Shown piece by piece: positions 1-11,600 of a stretch of DNA of 64,000 bases. The notes below the pieces were generated by a model. The model was not told where the DNA came from. It saw only the letters and a list, made by a program, of their open reading frames with translations, and ran no database searches. The DNA comes from Daphnia carinata (taxonomy: Eukaryota; Arthropoda; Branchiopoda; Diplostraca; Daphniidae), in assembly GCF_022539665.2 (NCBI RefSeq), contig NC_081335.1:2294001-2358000 (forward strand), in the 5' to 3' direction. The first letter of the stretch is position 1, and each line of letters starts with the position of its first letter. Made by a program: the position numbers and the translations under genes.

Positions 1-249
1 TCAGATCTTAGTGGTTGTTCTAGATGGGATATTAAATTCCTCCCCGAAAAGTGTTAAAACATGCAATAATCGTTATTTAAGGACAAGAAATTGAAAGAAG
101 AAAGCGTTGACGAAATCACGAAGCGAGATTAACTGTAGATGTTGGTATGCACGAGGGGACAATCAGAATAGATAATTGAAGCACCACGCAGATGATAACA
201 TTGTCAACCTATTAGGTTATCTCAGGTCCTTCTTTATTCCTTCAGTTCT
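1..249 (-). other. Dscam 3' untranslated region (start of)
   Basis: Sequence downstream of the Dscam stop codon on the minus strand. An AATAAA lies at 233-238, only about 12 nt after the stop, which is unusually close. The 3' UTR probably runs past the left edge. No other gene is visible here. Confidence 0.5.
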
Positions 250-2693
250 TTAGACATTGACGGTGTCGTAAGCGATCAGACCATTAGTGACGTGGGCCCC
301 ACCTTCATTCCTGTTGGAAAAACAAAAATAGAAGTCCAACATGATAGTTAACGCGGAAATTTCACAAGCCATTAATGATTCACTTACGAGCTCCTTCAAG
401 GAAAGCATGGGTTTAAAAAAAAGGGAAATGAATGAGTGAAAGAAGTGTCGTGATTGAAGAGACATCAAGGAACAACGAGAACATGATGAAAGCAGACAGT
501 TACTTAAAAACAAACTTACTTTTCAATCAGTTTCCGCATTTCTTCCATACTCATCCCATCCTTGCTGTTCATGCTCCGAATGCCGACTGTTTGACGATGA
601 CCGAGGGAGCGCAGATTTTAAAATAACAAAAAAAGCAGAGACACCAAAGTAGAATAAAGAGATCAGAACGATAAGCACACGATGAGATACAGTACATAAA
701 AGAGATGGACGTTCACCTCCTTCACAGATCACATGCAACTTCGCTAAGGGTTAATAAAGCACAGAGAAATCATGGTCGACGTCGAAGACGTCTCTCTTTC
801 ACTCCCATTTGTCCCCCTTCCAATTACCGCCCGAAATGATTTTCATTAAAACTTGAAAAACTTGAAAAAAACTTACCACCGTAGTTGCGATTGACCAAAT
901 GCTCACGATCACATTCGGCTTCAGAGATTTCAGCGCTGATGGTCGAATCGTTGTTGGACGAGCTGGAGACATTGGCGGAATCGTTTCCGCAGCGAGGAGG
1001 AGGTAAAGGTGGCTGAGGAGGATCCGGATACGGTGGCAAGGGTAGATTCATGGTGCCGTTGCCGCGCAATTGTTGTCCGTTCATGCTGCGTCGGGCCAGC
1101 ATAGTATTCTGGGTCGGGCTAGTGCCGAAATCCGGTGGCGGCAACGGTGGGTTGGTGTTGGTGTAAGAAGCGTACCTATTGCTTTCGGCTCCTCCGTACA
1201 TGTCACAATTGGCAGGATCGTCGTAGCAATTCTCAGGAGCATAGGTAGCGCCGTTAGGCATTCGCATCATACGGTTTCCAGGGCCTGGACGAGGCTGTAT
1301 TTCGAAAATAATTTTTTATATCGAGGATGTTAAGTTTGAAAAAGGTTAATGGATTAGTTACCATCGATTGAGAAGCCTGACGGTGATGAGCCATATCTTG
1401 TTGGGGTCCTCCATTGGGATGCGGGAAAGTCTGGAATTGGTTACCAGTCTTGTTGGGATCCATTTCCTCACGGAAGCCAAGCAGGTGGAAAGTAGCGTAC
1501 GGGCAAATCTCATCATCCATACCTTTCGCGAATTGAATAATTAGTTTTCGTTTCATACCTTCGGGTTTCAATCCCCAATTAGTCTTTTTAATAAAAACAA
1601 ATAATCAAGTTAATTGTCAGGTGAACGAGTACCACACAGATTGTCAGCGGCTTTTTTTATGCTTTGCAATAAAGTATGCCTTCAACCGAGGGTAAGAAAA
1701 AGTATTAAGGTTAAAGAAAGACAACAAATCCAGGCATGAACTGACACGATAAGGTAAGCAAGGTTTGGCACGGGATAGTTTTGATTTACCTGCGTACAAC
1801 GAAGCCCCAGACTGGTTTACCTCCTCACCGGGAACCGGCGCTACACGGCGCGGAGGAGGGTGGATCGACAGTTCGTCATAAACAGGTCGGCGTGGGTCCA
1901 GCGTCCGATAGGCGTGACAGTCTGCGTGACCTTTTTTTTCGTATGCGTAATTGTACGTTTTGTGTGTGGGGGTGTGTGTTTTGTCAGGTTTTCAGTCGAC
2001 ATGGTTGGAACGAGTATAGCCAGAGAAGAACAAAAAATCGGGAATGAAAAAACGCAAAACAAATATAGCGAAAACCGAATAACAAAAAGCTCCAGGATGG
2101 TCACAACACGCACCGTCCAGAATAAGTCAGTCGTCAACTACCATTTTCTTTTTCTTCATTTCTCTCTTTTTGTTCGTCAATGTGAATTTTTAAAAAAATC
2201 ATGCATTGCAAACACTAATGGCATATCATCGAACTCGACTCAACAATAGAATTTAAATAAAAAAGAAAAAAAGGGATGAAAGAAAATACTCTGAAAGATA
2301 TAGTTACCGCGTTTAATCCGATCACAAGTGTTGTACTGAGTTCCGGGCACCGGTGGAAGTTTGCGATTAGGTGGTGGGATGTAGCCAAGCTCATCACGCA
2401 TGTCACCACCATTGCGTTTCATGGTCGCGTTTCCAGCAGAAGCTTGATTATAGATGACATCATCTAGGAATGCGCACAATTCAAACAATAGAAAAATAGA
2501 TTGATAATATCGACAACTAGCAAGACAATACCTTTATGGCCATTATTGCGACCTTTGATAACACAGATGACGACTATGGCAGCAATAATGACAAGAATGG
2601 CTGCGGCCGCTGGAACCACCAAATTCAAATTCATCAACATTGCTAGCAGAGGATTTTCCTTTTCTGATGTTTCTCTAGCGGGCGCAATTGTTC
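250..2693 (-). other. Dscam: Dscam transmembrane and cytoplasmic-tail exons
   Basis: Exon 2532-2693 encodes a hydrophobic helix rich in Val, Ala and Ile, followed by a basic stop-transfer segment. The tail is spread over six further exons. Exon 2308-2463 has a Pro-rich stretch ending P-P-V-P-G-T-Q-Y. Exon 1790-1921 has two tyrosine motifs, YRTL and YDEL, spaced by six residues. Exon 877-1294 has a proline-rich run (PLPPYPDPPQPPLPPP) suited to SH3 or WW partners. Exon 520-586 has the conserved EEMRKLIE segment. The last exon ends in AYDTVNV, a possible class II PDZ ligand. Exon skipping in the tail cannot be judged from DNA alone. Confidence 0.85.
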
Positions 2694-5600
2694 CTATAAA
2701 TCACAAAACAAATGCGTTTATTTTTATTGTTATTTTCGGTATCAATGGTACGCAAAAATGTGTAAACGGAAGTGTCCTTAAAACATTATTCCCCAGCCAA
2801 GCACTATCGAATATCGCAAACGAAAAGCCTAAAAGTTAAGGCCGTCTTGCCTCGTGTTTACACCAGAACATCTTCGGTTTGTCTAAACACTAGTAGACAT
2901 CCACTCACACTAGGGGTGACTTACAAATCCACTTAAGGTGAAAGGACACCGCCAAGATTGTTTATTTTACCTCCGGTAAGGGTCAGAGTAGCAAATTCAT
3001 ATTCAGCCACTGTTGAACCCGCGTTGTTGTGAGCCGTCACACGAAGATTATACCAAGTGGCTGGGCTGAGATCGAGCACGACGAAGTTGCCACCAGGCTT
3101 TACGCTATTCGATACCAAAGTCCAATCCTGATTTCCCCTGAAATAAAAAGGAAATTGCATTTATTCCAATCCTAAGACGATTAAAATTTAAAAACGTACT
3201 TTCCGCGATACTCAACTACGAAATAAAGCATTGGGCAACCACCATCCGACCAGGCGCTGAGATGAAGTGTAACACTGCTTGCCGAACCTTCGATAAATCG
3301 GTTGGCATCCGGTACTGCTGGCGCTGATCCTTTGGTACGGGTGTTGATGACGTCAGATCCCTCTCCCGTTCCGATTCTATTCCAAAATTCAAATCATTTA
3401 CACCCACGAACTTTAAATAGCCTTTTGCATTTCAATCATACCCGTTGTAAGCTCTGACATAGAGTTGATAGCGTGTACCACACCAAAGATTCTCAATGGT
3501 ATAATCTTGAAGAGAGTTGCCAATTTGTGTCGTCTCCCAATCGCCAAACTCGGGTTTATAATGAACGGTGTATCCGTGGATGGGTGTCTCCTCTTCCTTA
3601 CGCGGTTTTACCTTGATCGTGATGGACGTAGTAGTAGTAGATGCCAGAGACAAGTGAGGCGGATATGGAGGAGCTATTAAAGTACGTTTTTTAAAAATTT
3701 CTTTCTTTTCATTTGGATTCTTTGAAGTTGTTGGCGCTAACCTTGAACTTGGAGTTGATGGGTGACTGTGTCTTGGCCGTACATGTTCTCAACGGTGCAA
3801 GTGTACTCTCCGGCATCGTCACGGGTGACTTCACGCACGAGGAGAGATCCTTCAGGGAGTAGGCGGATTCGTTCCGACGCGGCGTAGGGAGTTCCTTTGA
3901 TTTTCCACTGGATTTCGGGCAACGGAGCACCGACAGCTTGGCAGGGCAGCTTGACGTCTTCGCGGTACGAGACGCTGAAAGTGTTGTCGAAGGAAGCAAT
4001 CTTTGCCGGCACGCGAGTTCCAGGAGCGATGGTGACAGTCTTGGAAGGTTCGCCTTCTCCAACGTTAGTCGAAGCCGTGACCCAGAAGTTGTAGCGTTCC
4101 TTCTTCTTCAATCCACTGGCTTCATAGTTCAGTTGAGACGGAGACACTTTCTGACTACGAGCATCCTCCTGGATATCAGAGAACATCAATGGCAATGCTC
4201 CCTCGCAAATAATTAGCTTAACAATCATTACCGATCCTTCTTGAATGTAAACTGTGTACTGGTTGACAATTCCATTTGGCAGTTCGGGTGCTTTCCAGCT
4301 GACTAAAATGGAATCAGGGGTCATCAAAAGAGCTTTGACGGCAGATGGAGATCCGGGAACTAAGAGCAATCCAGCTTTTTAATTTAATTCTTAAAAGGTA
4401 GGCCACATTTTTCAGCTACCATCTTGTTCCGTGTGGCAGTTGACAGGTACAGATTTGACTCCATCACCGCCGGCAGTGAAGGCCAAAACTTGCATACTGT
4501 AGTTGGTGTACTTGCGCAGACCGTGAAGGATAGTCTCGCTAGTGGTAATAATTTTGGCATCTTTGCTGGTCTCGTCTGGTTTTGATAAATAAAGAGATGA
4601 CGTAACACATTCGTAAGCATTACTTGGGAAATACGTCAACTTACCAAACCAGATTTGACTCGGTCCGTAAATAACTTTGTAACCCTTAATAATTCCATTC
4701 ACTGTTGTTAAAGGAGGTGAAGACCACGACAAGCGAATAGATTGAGAAGTCAATGCTGTGCAAGTCACATCCTGAGGAGCCTGCTCTGGTGTTCCTTCGC
4801 CCGTATGCTGAATCACTTCTTCAGACATGGGTCCGGCACCGACGCGATTAAAGGCTTGGACGACAACCGAATATTGTGTGTACATCCTGAAAAAAAAAAA
4901 ATAGTAGAACAGAATGAAAGATGCGTTTCGTGCGTGGTAAGCTATTGGCAGGTACTTGAGATGTGAAATGTTCAGTTGATGCTCTTTGCCCAGTTCCCGG
5001 CTGAATTCGACGGTTTCGAAAAGATATGGTTTGTCAGACGTGGCCAGTTTGTAGCCGACGTAGTAGCCGAGGATCTCGCCATTCCAGTGTTCCTTAGGAG
5101 GTGGTTTCCATGAGACTTTGAGAGTGTTTTGGTCAACTACTTCAACTTTGACTCCGCGCGGAGTGCCTCCCGGTGCTAGAAGACGGATCAGTTTGGATGT
5201 TATGGCCAAAATGTTGATTTAGTATGTTAAGTTACTGCATTACCTTCTTCGGCGGTGATGATGGTGACAGTTTCGGAAGGATCGGACGAGCCAACTTCGT
5301 TTTCGGCGACTAGTCGGAAGTGGTAAGTGGTAGCCGGTACCAAGTTGTAGACTCCAGCAACAGTTTGCTGCCCAGGAACCAAGACACGATCGATATCGGC
5401 TTGCCAATCACCTTTGCTGATTTTGTATTCAATCAGGTAGCGAGTGAGTGGTGAATTGCCATCGTAAGGAGCAGACCAGGAAAGTTGGACGGAGCGACCG
5501 GATTTATCCAGCACTTTAACTCCAAACGGGACCTCGGGTGGTTCTGAAATATCAATGTCAAATGAAATGAAATAGCGAAGGGTATACTGGAATAAGGTAT

Positions 5601-8600
5601 ACCTTGAACGATCAGGTTGATGCTAGTGTCGTCACTACCGAATGCGTTGGTGGCCACGCAGGTTAAAAGGGCCGAATCAGTTCGTTCTAGTTTCTTAATA
5701 CTCAAGTCGGACAAGACTCCAGTTGGCAAAATCTCTTCTCGAATCGTGTATCTAATTTCTCAAGGGTTAGCTAGCGATAGGAGATGCATCATGTCAAATA
5801 GAATTACCTAGGATCGCTCTTCGAGTCCAATCGTTTGCTGTTCATGTTCCATAAAATGCCAATTGGTTTCTCGCCTTTAGCTTCGCACTGAAGGACGGCC
5901 GGCTCTCCTCGACGGGCAGTTTGGTTCTTAAACTTGATCTCAAATTGAGGTGGTGCTAAAATGAAAGAAAGCATTTTTGAAAAATGAAATGGTAAATGTA
6001 GAAATTATTTACAACAAGTTACCTTGAACGCTAACGAAGATGACGGCCGACAGTCCAGCACCAATTCCGTTAGAGGCCTCACAGAGATAATAGCCTTCGC
6101 TGGATTTCTGGATGTTGCCGATGGACAAGGTACCATCTTCGATGCGGACATAGTTATTGGAACGGATATCCCTGTAATCATTGGGTGTGCTTCCTGTTAA
6201 AAATATCAAGAAGTCAATCGGTGGAATCTATTGACTTTTAAATTGTTCAGCAGCCGTTATTTACCTGGAGCTTTTTTCCAGGAAATTTGAGGTTTTGGAA
6301 AGCCATCAGCTTTGCATTCGATTTTAGCTTCGCTACCCTGAGCAAATGCCTTGTCTGTAGGTTCGACGATCCAGCGTGGGGGAACTTGATGAAGAAAATT
6401 GGGAATTAGTTTCAAGTTCGCTGAAGGATTTCAGATAGAGAAAGATGCAAGAAGATGTTACGAAATCTCACGTTCCATGACAGATTGCTCGCATGCAAAT
6501 AAGGATTCGTAAATGTGATTTTCAAATTAAAACAAGTTCTTGGAACGTGGAAATCAACAAACTTTACAGAAAAGAACCTGTTCCAAATTCTAAACAAAAA
6601 CGTATATTAACTAATACATGAAGACAGTTTCTCTGCCTTTCTATCTTTGAAGCAGATTGGAACAAATTCCTTGAAGTGAAATAAATAAATAAAAATGGTG
6701 AAAGCAGGGATGGATTTGGGTAAGGAAAAGGATTGGGGAAAGGGACGCTCCGCGTCGCGGCCTTCTTTATTTCAAACGTCAACGTTTCTAGTTTGAAAAT
6801 CGCCTATTTTCTAACGCCACACAAATCTCTCGTCCATTACGCCTCGGTTTATATTCCTACACAGAAAAATATATTTAACCGGATAAATGTCAGCTCAATT
6901 TACCGTTGACTTTGACTTGAGTGGAGGAGCTGGAGCGGCCGGCCGAATTGTTGACATGACAACTGTAAGTGCCGGCCTGATGTAAATCGACGCTGTTGAG
7001 AATTAAGAGGCTGGTTTGAGGCGAGACTCTCGATACGGTCGATTCAGACACTTGACGGCCGTCGACCGTCCAGCGGAAGTCGAGTGGCAAGTCTCCAGCC
7101 GTGGCGATGCACGTCAACTGGACGTAGCTTCCCTGGTCGACTGATTCGCTGGGCAGGTAGAGCGGCAGGAGCGTCGGTCTCTCTGCAAATGACAACAATC
7201 GATCCTGAGCATTTCAATTGAAATCTAAAATGGCTTGGCGACGGGAGGGTCCCTTATTCGAGGATCTGTTGAAAAGGCTGGCTCAAATAGAAACAATACC
7301 CTGTACGAGTAATTCCGCTGAATAATCAGCCGAGCCTGCCGCATTTGTAGCTCGACATGTGTAAAGGCCTCCGTTTTCCGGTGAGACAGTGTCAATGACA
7401 AGTAAATTGGTCCGCGAACCCACCCTCGTAGTGGACATTCCCAGTCCGAGTGAGGAAACGTTAGAACCCTTGAAATGCCACTGGACGTCCATTGGAAGAT
7501 CACCCTCTGAGGCTAGGCAAGTTACTTGGGTAGCCGAGCCGGCCATAACGGCTTCATCGCCGAAACTAAACGGTACGATTTTGGGGGCCACTATCAAACA
7601 AGAAAAACGAAGCCCAACTGATTAGGATTGAAAAAAATTAAAAAAGGCCACGACCGGACAATGAACGGAGAGGAAAAAGGGGATCTAAACTGGCACGTTA
7701 AATCTCAACCGTTAATGATCAGTTCGGCTGTGAAGGAGCTGTTTCCGGCAGCGTTGGAAGCCTGACAGGAGTAATTGCCGAAATGACTGGCCGCTAATGA
7801 ATTGAAGACGAGCACAGAAGCTCGAGGTCCGGTCGGAATGACTGTGACATCTTGCCGGCTGGCCGTCAACAATTCGGAGCCGTGGTACCATTCTAAACGC
7901 ACTGGATCGTCTCCTTTGGATAAGACGCACAACACCTGACTGGATTCGCCCTCGTAGATATCGCCGAATGCGAACGGAACAATCTCCGGAGCAACTAAAT
8001 GACGAGAGTACACATTTTAAATATGGGAATGAAACGAAACGCGGAGCGTATATGAATGGAGGGATTAAAAGGGCGGCTTTAGATTTGCGAGCTGGACTGT
8101 GTCCATCTGTGTACCCGAGACTGATAAAACAGCCGAATAACTGACGCTGGCCACTTGATTGCGCACTGTGCAAGTATACGTTCCAGAATGAATAGTCGTT
8201 ACTGAGTCGATAATGAGAACACTGCCACGCTGGCCGGCACTTGTTGTTACAACGCCAGTCGGGAAATCAGTTACGTCGCCGTGGAACGTCCAGGTAAAAT
8301 TTAAAGGTGTATCGCCTTTAAGCGCTATACACTGCGTCTGAGCCGCTTCGCCGGCGTTGAGCGTCGAATCCCCAAAGTCGAAAGGCGCAATCTCCGGTGC
8401 GACTTTACAATTCAAATTACAACGACATTATTAAATGAGTTTAAATTGAAATAAAATCAAAAGTTTTCTTCATTTTCACAACGCAGGAGCGTCCCCGAAA
8501 GTTTGGAATTAAATCTATAGGTTCTTTTGTTGGGAGAAAACCGTGGCTAAACATTGGAAAACGAACCGGAGACGGACAGGGCAGTTGAATAACTAGCACT

Positions 8601-11600
8601 GGCCACTTGATTGCTCGCTGTGCAAGTAAATATGCCAGCGTGATTGGTTGTTACGTAGTCAATGATAAGAGCGCTACCCCGCTGACCGACACTAGTTGTT
8701 ACTGTGCCCGTCGGGAAATCGGTGACGTCACCGTGAAATTTCCAAGTGAATTTTAAAGGCGTGTCGCCTTTAAGTGCTAAACACTGAGTTTGAGCCGCGT
8801 CTCCGGCGTTCAGCGTCGCTTCCCCAAAATCGAATGGTGCTATTTCTGGAGCGACTTTAAAAATTAAACGACATAAACATAATTAACTTTAGGTCGAAAT
8901 CTAATAGAAAAATGTAACAATTTTATAAACGCAGGGAGCGTCCGCAAAAAAAAAAAACAGGAATTAAATTTGTAGGTTCCAGGTGATAAATGGATCTAAA
9001 AGATTATAGCTATAAACAAACCCGAGACGGACAAGACGGTTGAATAACTAGCGCTGGCCACTTGATTTCGAACAGTGCACGTGTATGTTCCAGCATGATT
9101 GGTCGTAACCGAATCAATAATGAGAGCACTGCCACGCTGGCCGACACTAGCCGTTACAACGCCCGTTTGAAAAGTTGTCACATCTCCATGGAAAGTCCAT
9201 GTGATATTTAACGGCGTGTCACCTTTGACAGCCAGACACTGAGTTTGAGCAGCCTCGCCGGCATTCAACGTCGACTCCCCAAAATCGAAAGGTGCGATCT
9301 CCGGTGCGACTTCAAATCAAAACGCATTTACGTGTTAACTCATTTAGTAATAAAAATGAGATCGAAGAAACGCAAGTGAAACAACTTCAATCAACGCAGG
9401 AGCGTCCGCATCGTTAGGAGGAATTCTATAGGTTTTCAGGTGATCAAATGGAACTAAACGACAAACCAACCAGAGACGGACAAAACTGTAGAATAACTAG
9501 CGCTGGCTGCTTGATTGCGAACGGTACAAGTGTAAGTTCCCGCGTGGTTTGGTGTCACTGAATCGATCATTAAGACGCTGCTTCTCTGGCCAACGCTGGC
9601 CGTTGTTACACCCGACTGGAAGGTTGTTACATCGCCGTGAAAAGTCCATGTGAAATGTAAAGGTGTGTCGCCTTTAAGAGCCATACACTGAGCCTGTGCT
9701 GCATCTCCAGCGTTCAACGTCGAATCCCCAAAATCAAAAGGTGCGATTTCCGGCGCGACTTTTGAATAAAATATTAAAGCTTACAGTTAATCATTTAAAA
9801 GAACTGCTACTTAAATTACATTAGCGCAGGAGCGTCCAGAACTTTTGGGATGCAATACATAAAGGTTTCAGGTAAACAAAACACGTGAAATAGTTTTAAC
9901 CAACCAGTAACGGATAAGACGGTGGAATAACTAGCGCTGGCCGCTTGATTGCGCACGGTGCAGGTATACGTCCCCGCGTGATTAGGTGTCACGGAATCGA
10001 TCATCAAAGCACTGCTTCTTTGGCCGACGCTGGCCGTTACTACGCCGGTCTGGAACGTTGTCGCGTCGCCGTGGAACGTCCAGGTAAAATTAAGAGGCGT
10101 GTCGCCTTTAAGTGCCATGCATTGAGCCTGAGCGGCGTCGCCAGCGTTGAGCGTCGAATCTCCAAAGTCAAATGGCGCAATTTCCGGAGCGACTTCATCG
10201 ATCACGCGAAAATAAAATTATAAAATGCGCTGGAGCGTCCGAAAAGAAGGGATTTTTTTTTGTTTTGAATAAAGAGGGTGAAGGAGCAGATTTGAAAGCT
10301 AAAACATTTTGGCTGGGAACAAACCATTGACAGCCAAACTGGCCGTGTAATTCACGCTGGCGGCCGTATTGGTAGCCGTGCACGTATAATCGCCCGAATG
10401 GCCAGCCGCGATCGAATCGATCGTCAAGAGCGAGACCCTAGTGCCCGCTTTGATGATGGATATGCCCATTTGGGAGGAAAGTTCCTGGCCGTGGAATGCC
10501 CAGCGCAATGTCAAAGGGAGATCGCCTTCCAGGACGGTACACTGGATGGCTACGGGCTGACCGGATGTCAAAGAACCTTCTCCGAAACTGAACGGCATAA
10601 TTTGCGGCGGAACTGGAGCACGAAAAAAAAAAAGAAAACGGATAACATTGGCGACACGGAGCGGATGGATGTAAAGGAAATGAAGTACGTGGCAAAGATT
10701 AAATTTCAAAAAGATTGCAAGGACAACCGTTGACAAAGAGAGAGGCAGTATGATTCGATTGGCCGGCAGCATTTTGTGCTGTGCACGTGTAATCGCCAGC
10801 ATGGCCGGCCGCTACCGCGTCAATGGATAATAAGGAAACGCGCGGATTGAGCCGGAAGGTGCTGATGCCCATCTGAGAGGAAAGTTCCCGGCCGTGGAAC
10901 ATCCAGCGCAAAGTCATTGGCAAGTCGCCATCGACGATCATGCACTGGACCGTGATCGGTTGGCCGGATGTCAGCGATCCTTCACCGAAACTGAACGGCA
11001 ACAACTGCGGAGCCACTAACGAGTCCCAATTTAAACATTCTTAGGCGGATTAAATTTTCAAAATTAAAAGGCGATGCGCGGAGCTGAGGGAGCAATGGGA
11101 TGTTTAGGAAAAGAGATGAGTTTTTGCGGTAAGAGTTTCAAACCCTGGACGAGAAGTGTAGCGGTGTGATTGACACTTCCGGCGGAATTTTGAGCCGTGC
11201 AGGTGTAATCGCCCGCGTGTCCGGCTGCGATCGAGTCGATGGAGAGGAGCGAAACGCGAGCGTTTATACGAATCGTCGAAATGCCCATTTGTGAAGAAAG
11301 TTCTTGGCCGTGAAAAGCCCATCGGAAACTAATGGGCAAGTCACCCTCTGAAACCGTACACTGGATTGCCACTGGTTGTCCGGAAGTGATGGCCTCGTCG
11401 CTCAGATCGAAAGGTACAATCCGTGGAACAACTAAGTACGTAATCGATTTTTTTAAAATTTAGCCAGCCCTTGCGGAACGTTTTGGGAACAGTGGGAAGG
11501 TGTTGAAAGAAACAAATAGAATAAAACAAACGGGAATGGCCGTTTCCGAGATGGTGGGTATACCATTAACAGTCAACGTGGCTGTATAATTCGCTACTCC

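Noticed and set aside
233-238. AATAAA on the minus strand as the Dscam polyadenylation signal
   Set aside because: It lies only about 12 nt after the stop, implausibly close. The true 3' end is probably beyond the window.
3738-4216. Long open frames opposite or out of phase with Dscam exons, for example on the plus strand
   Set aside because: Shadows of the real exon 3742-4168, without family similarity.
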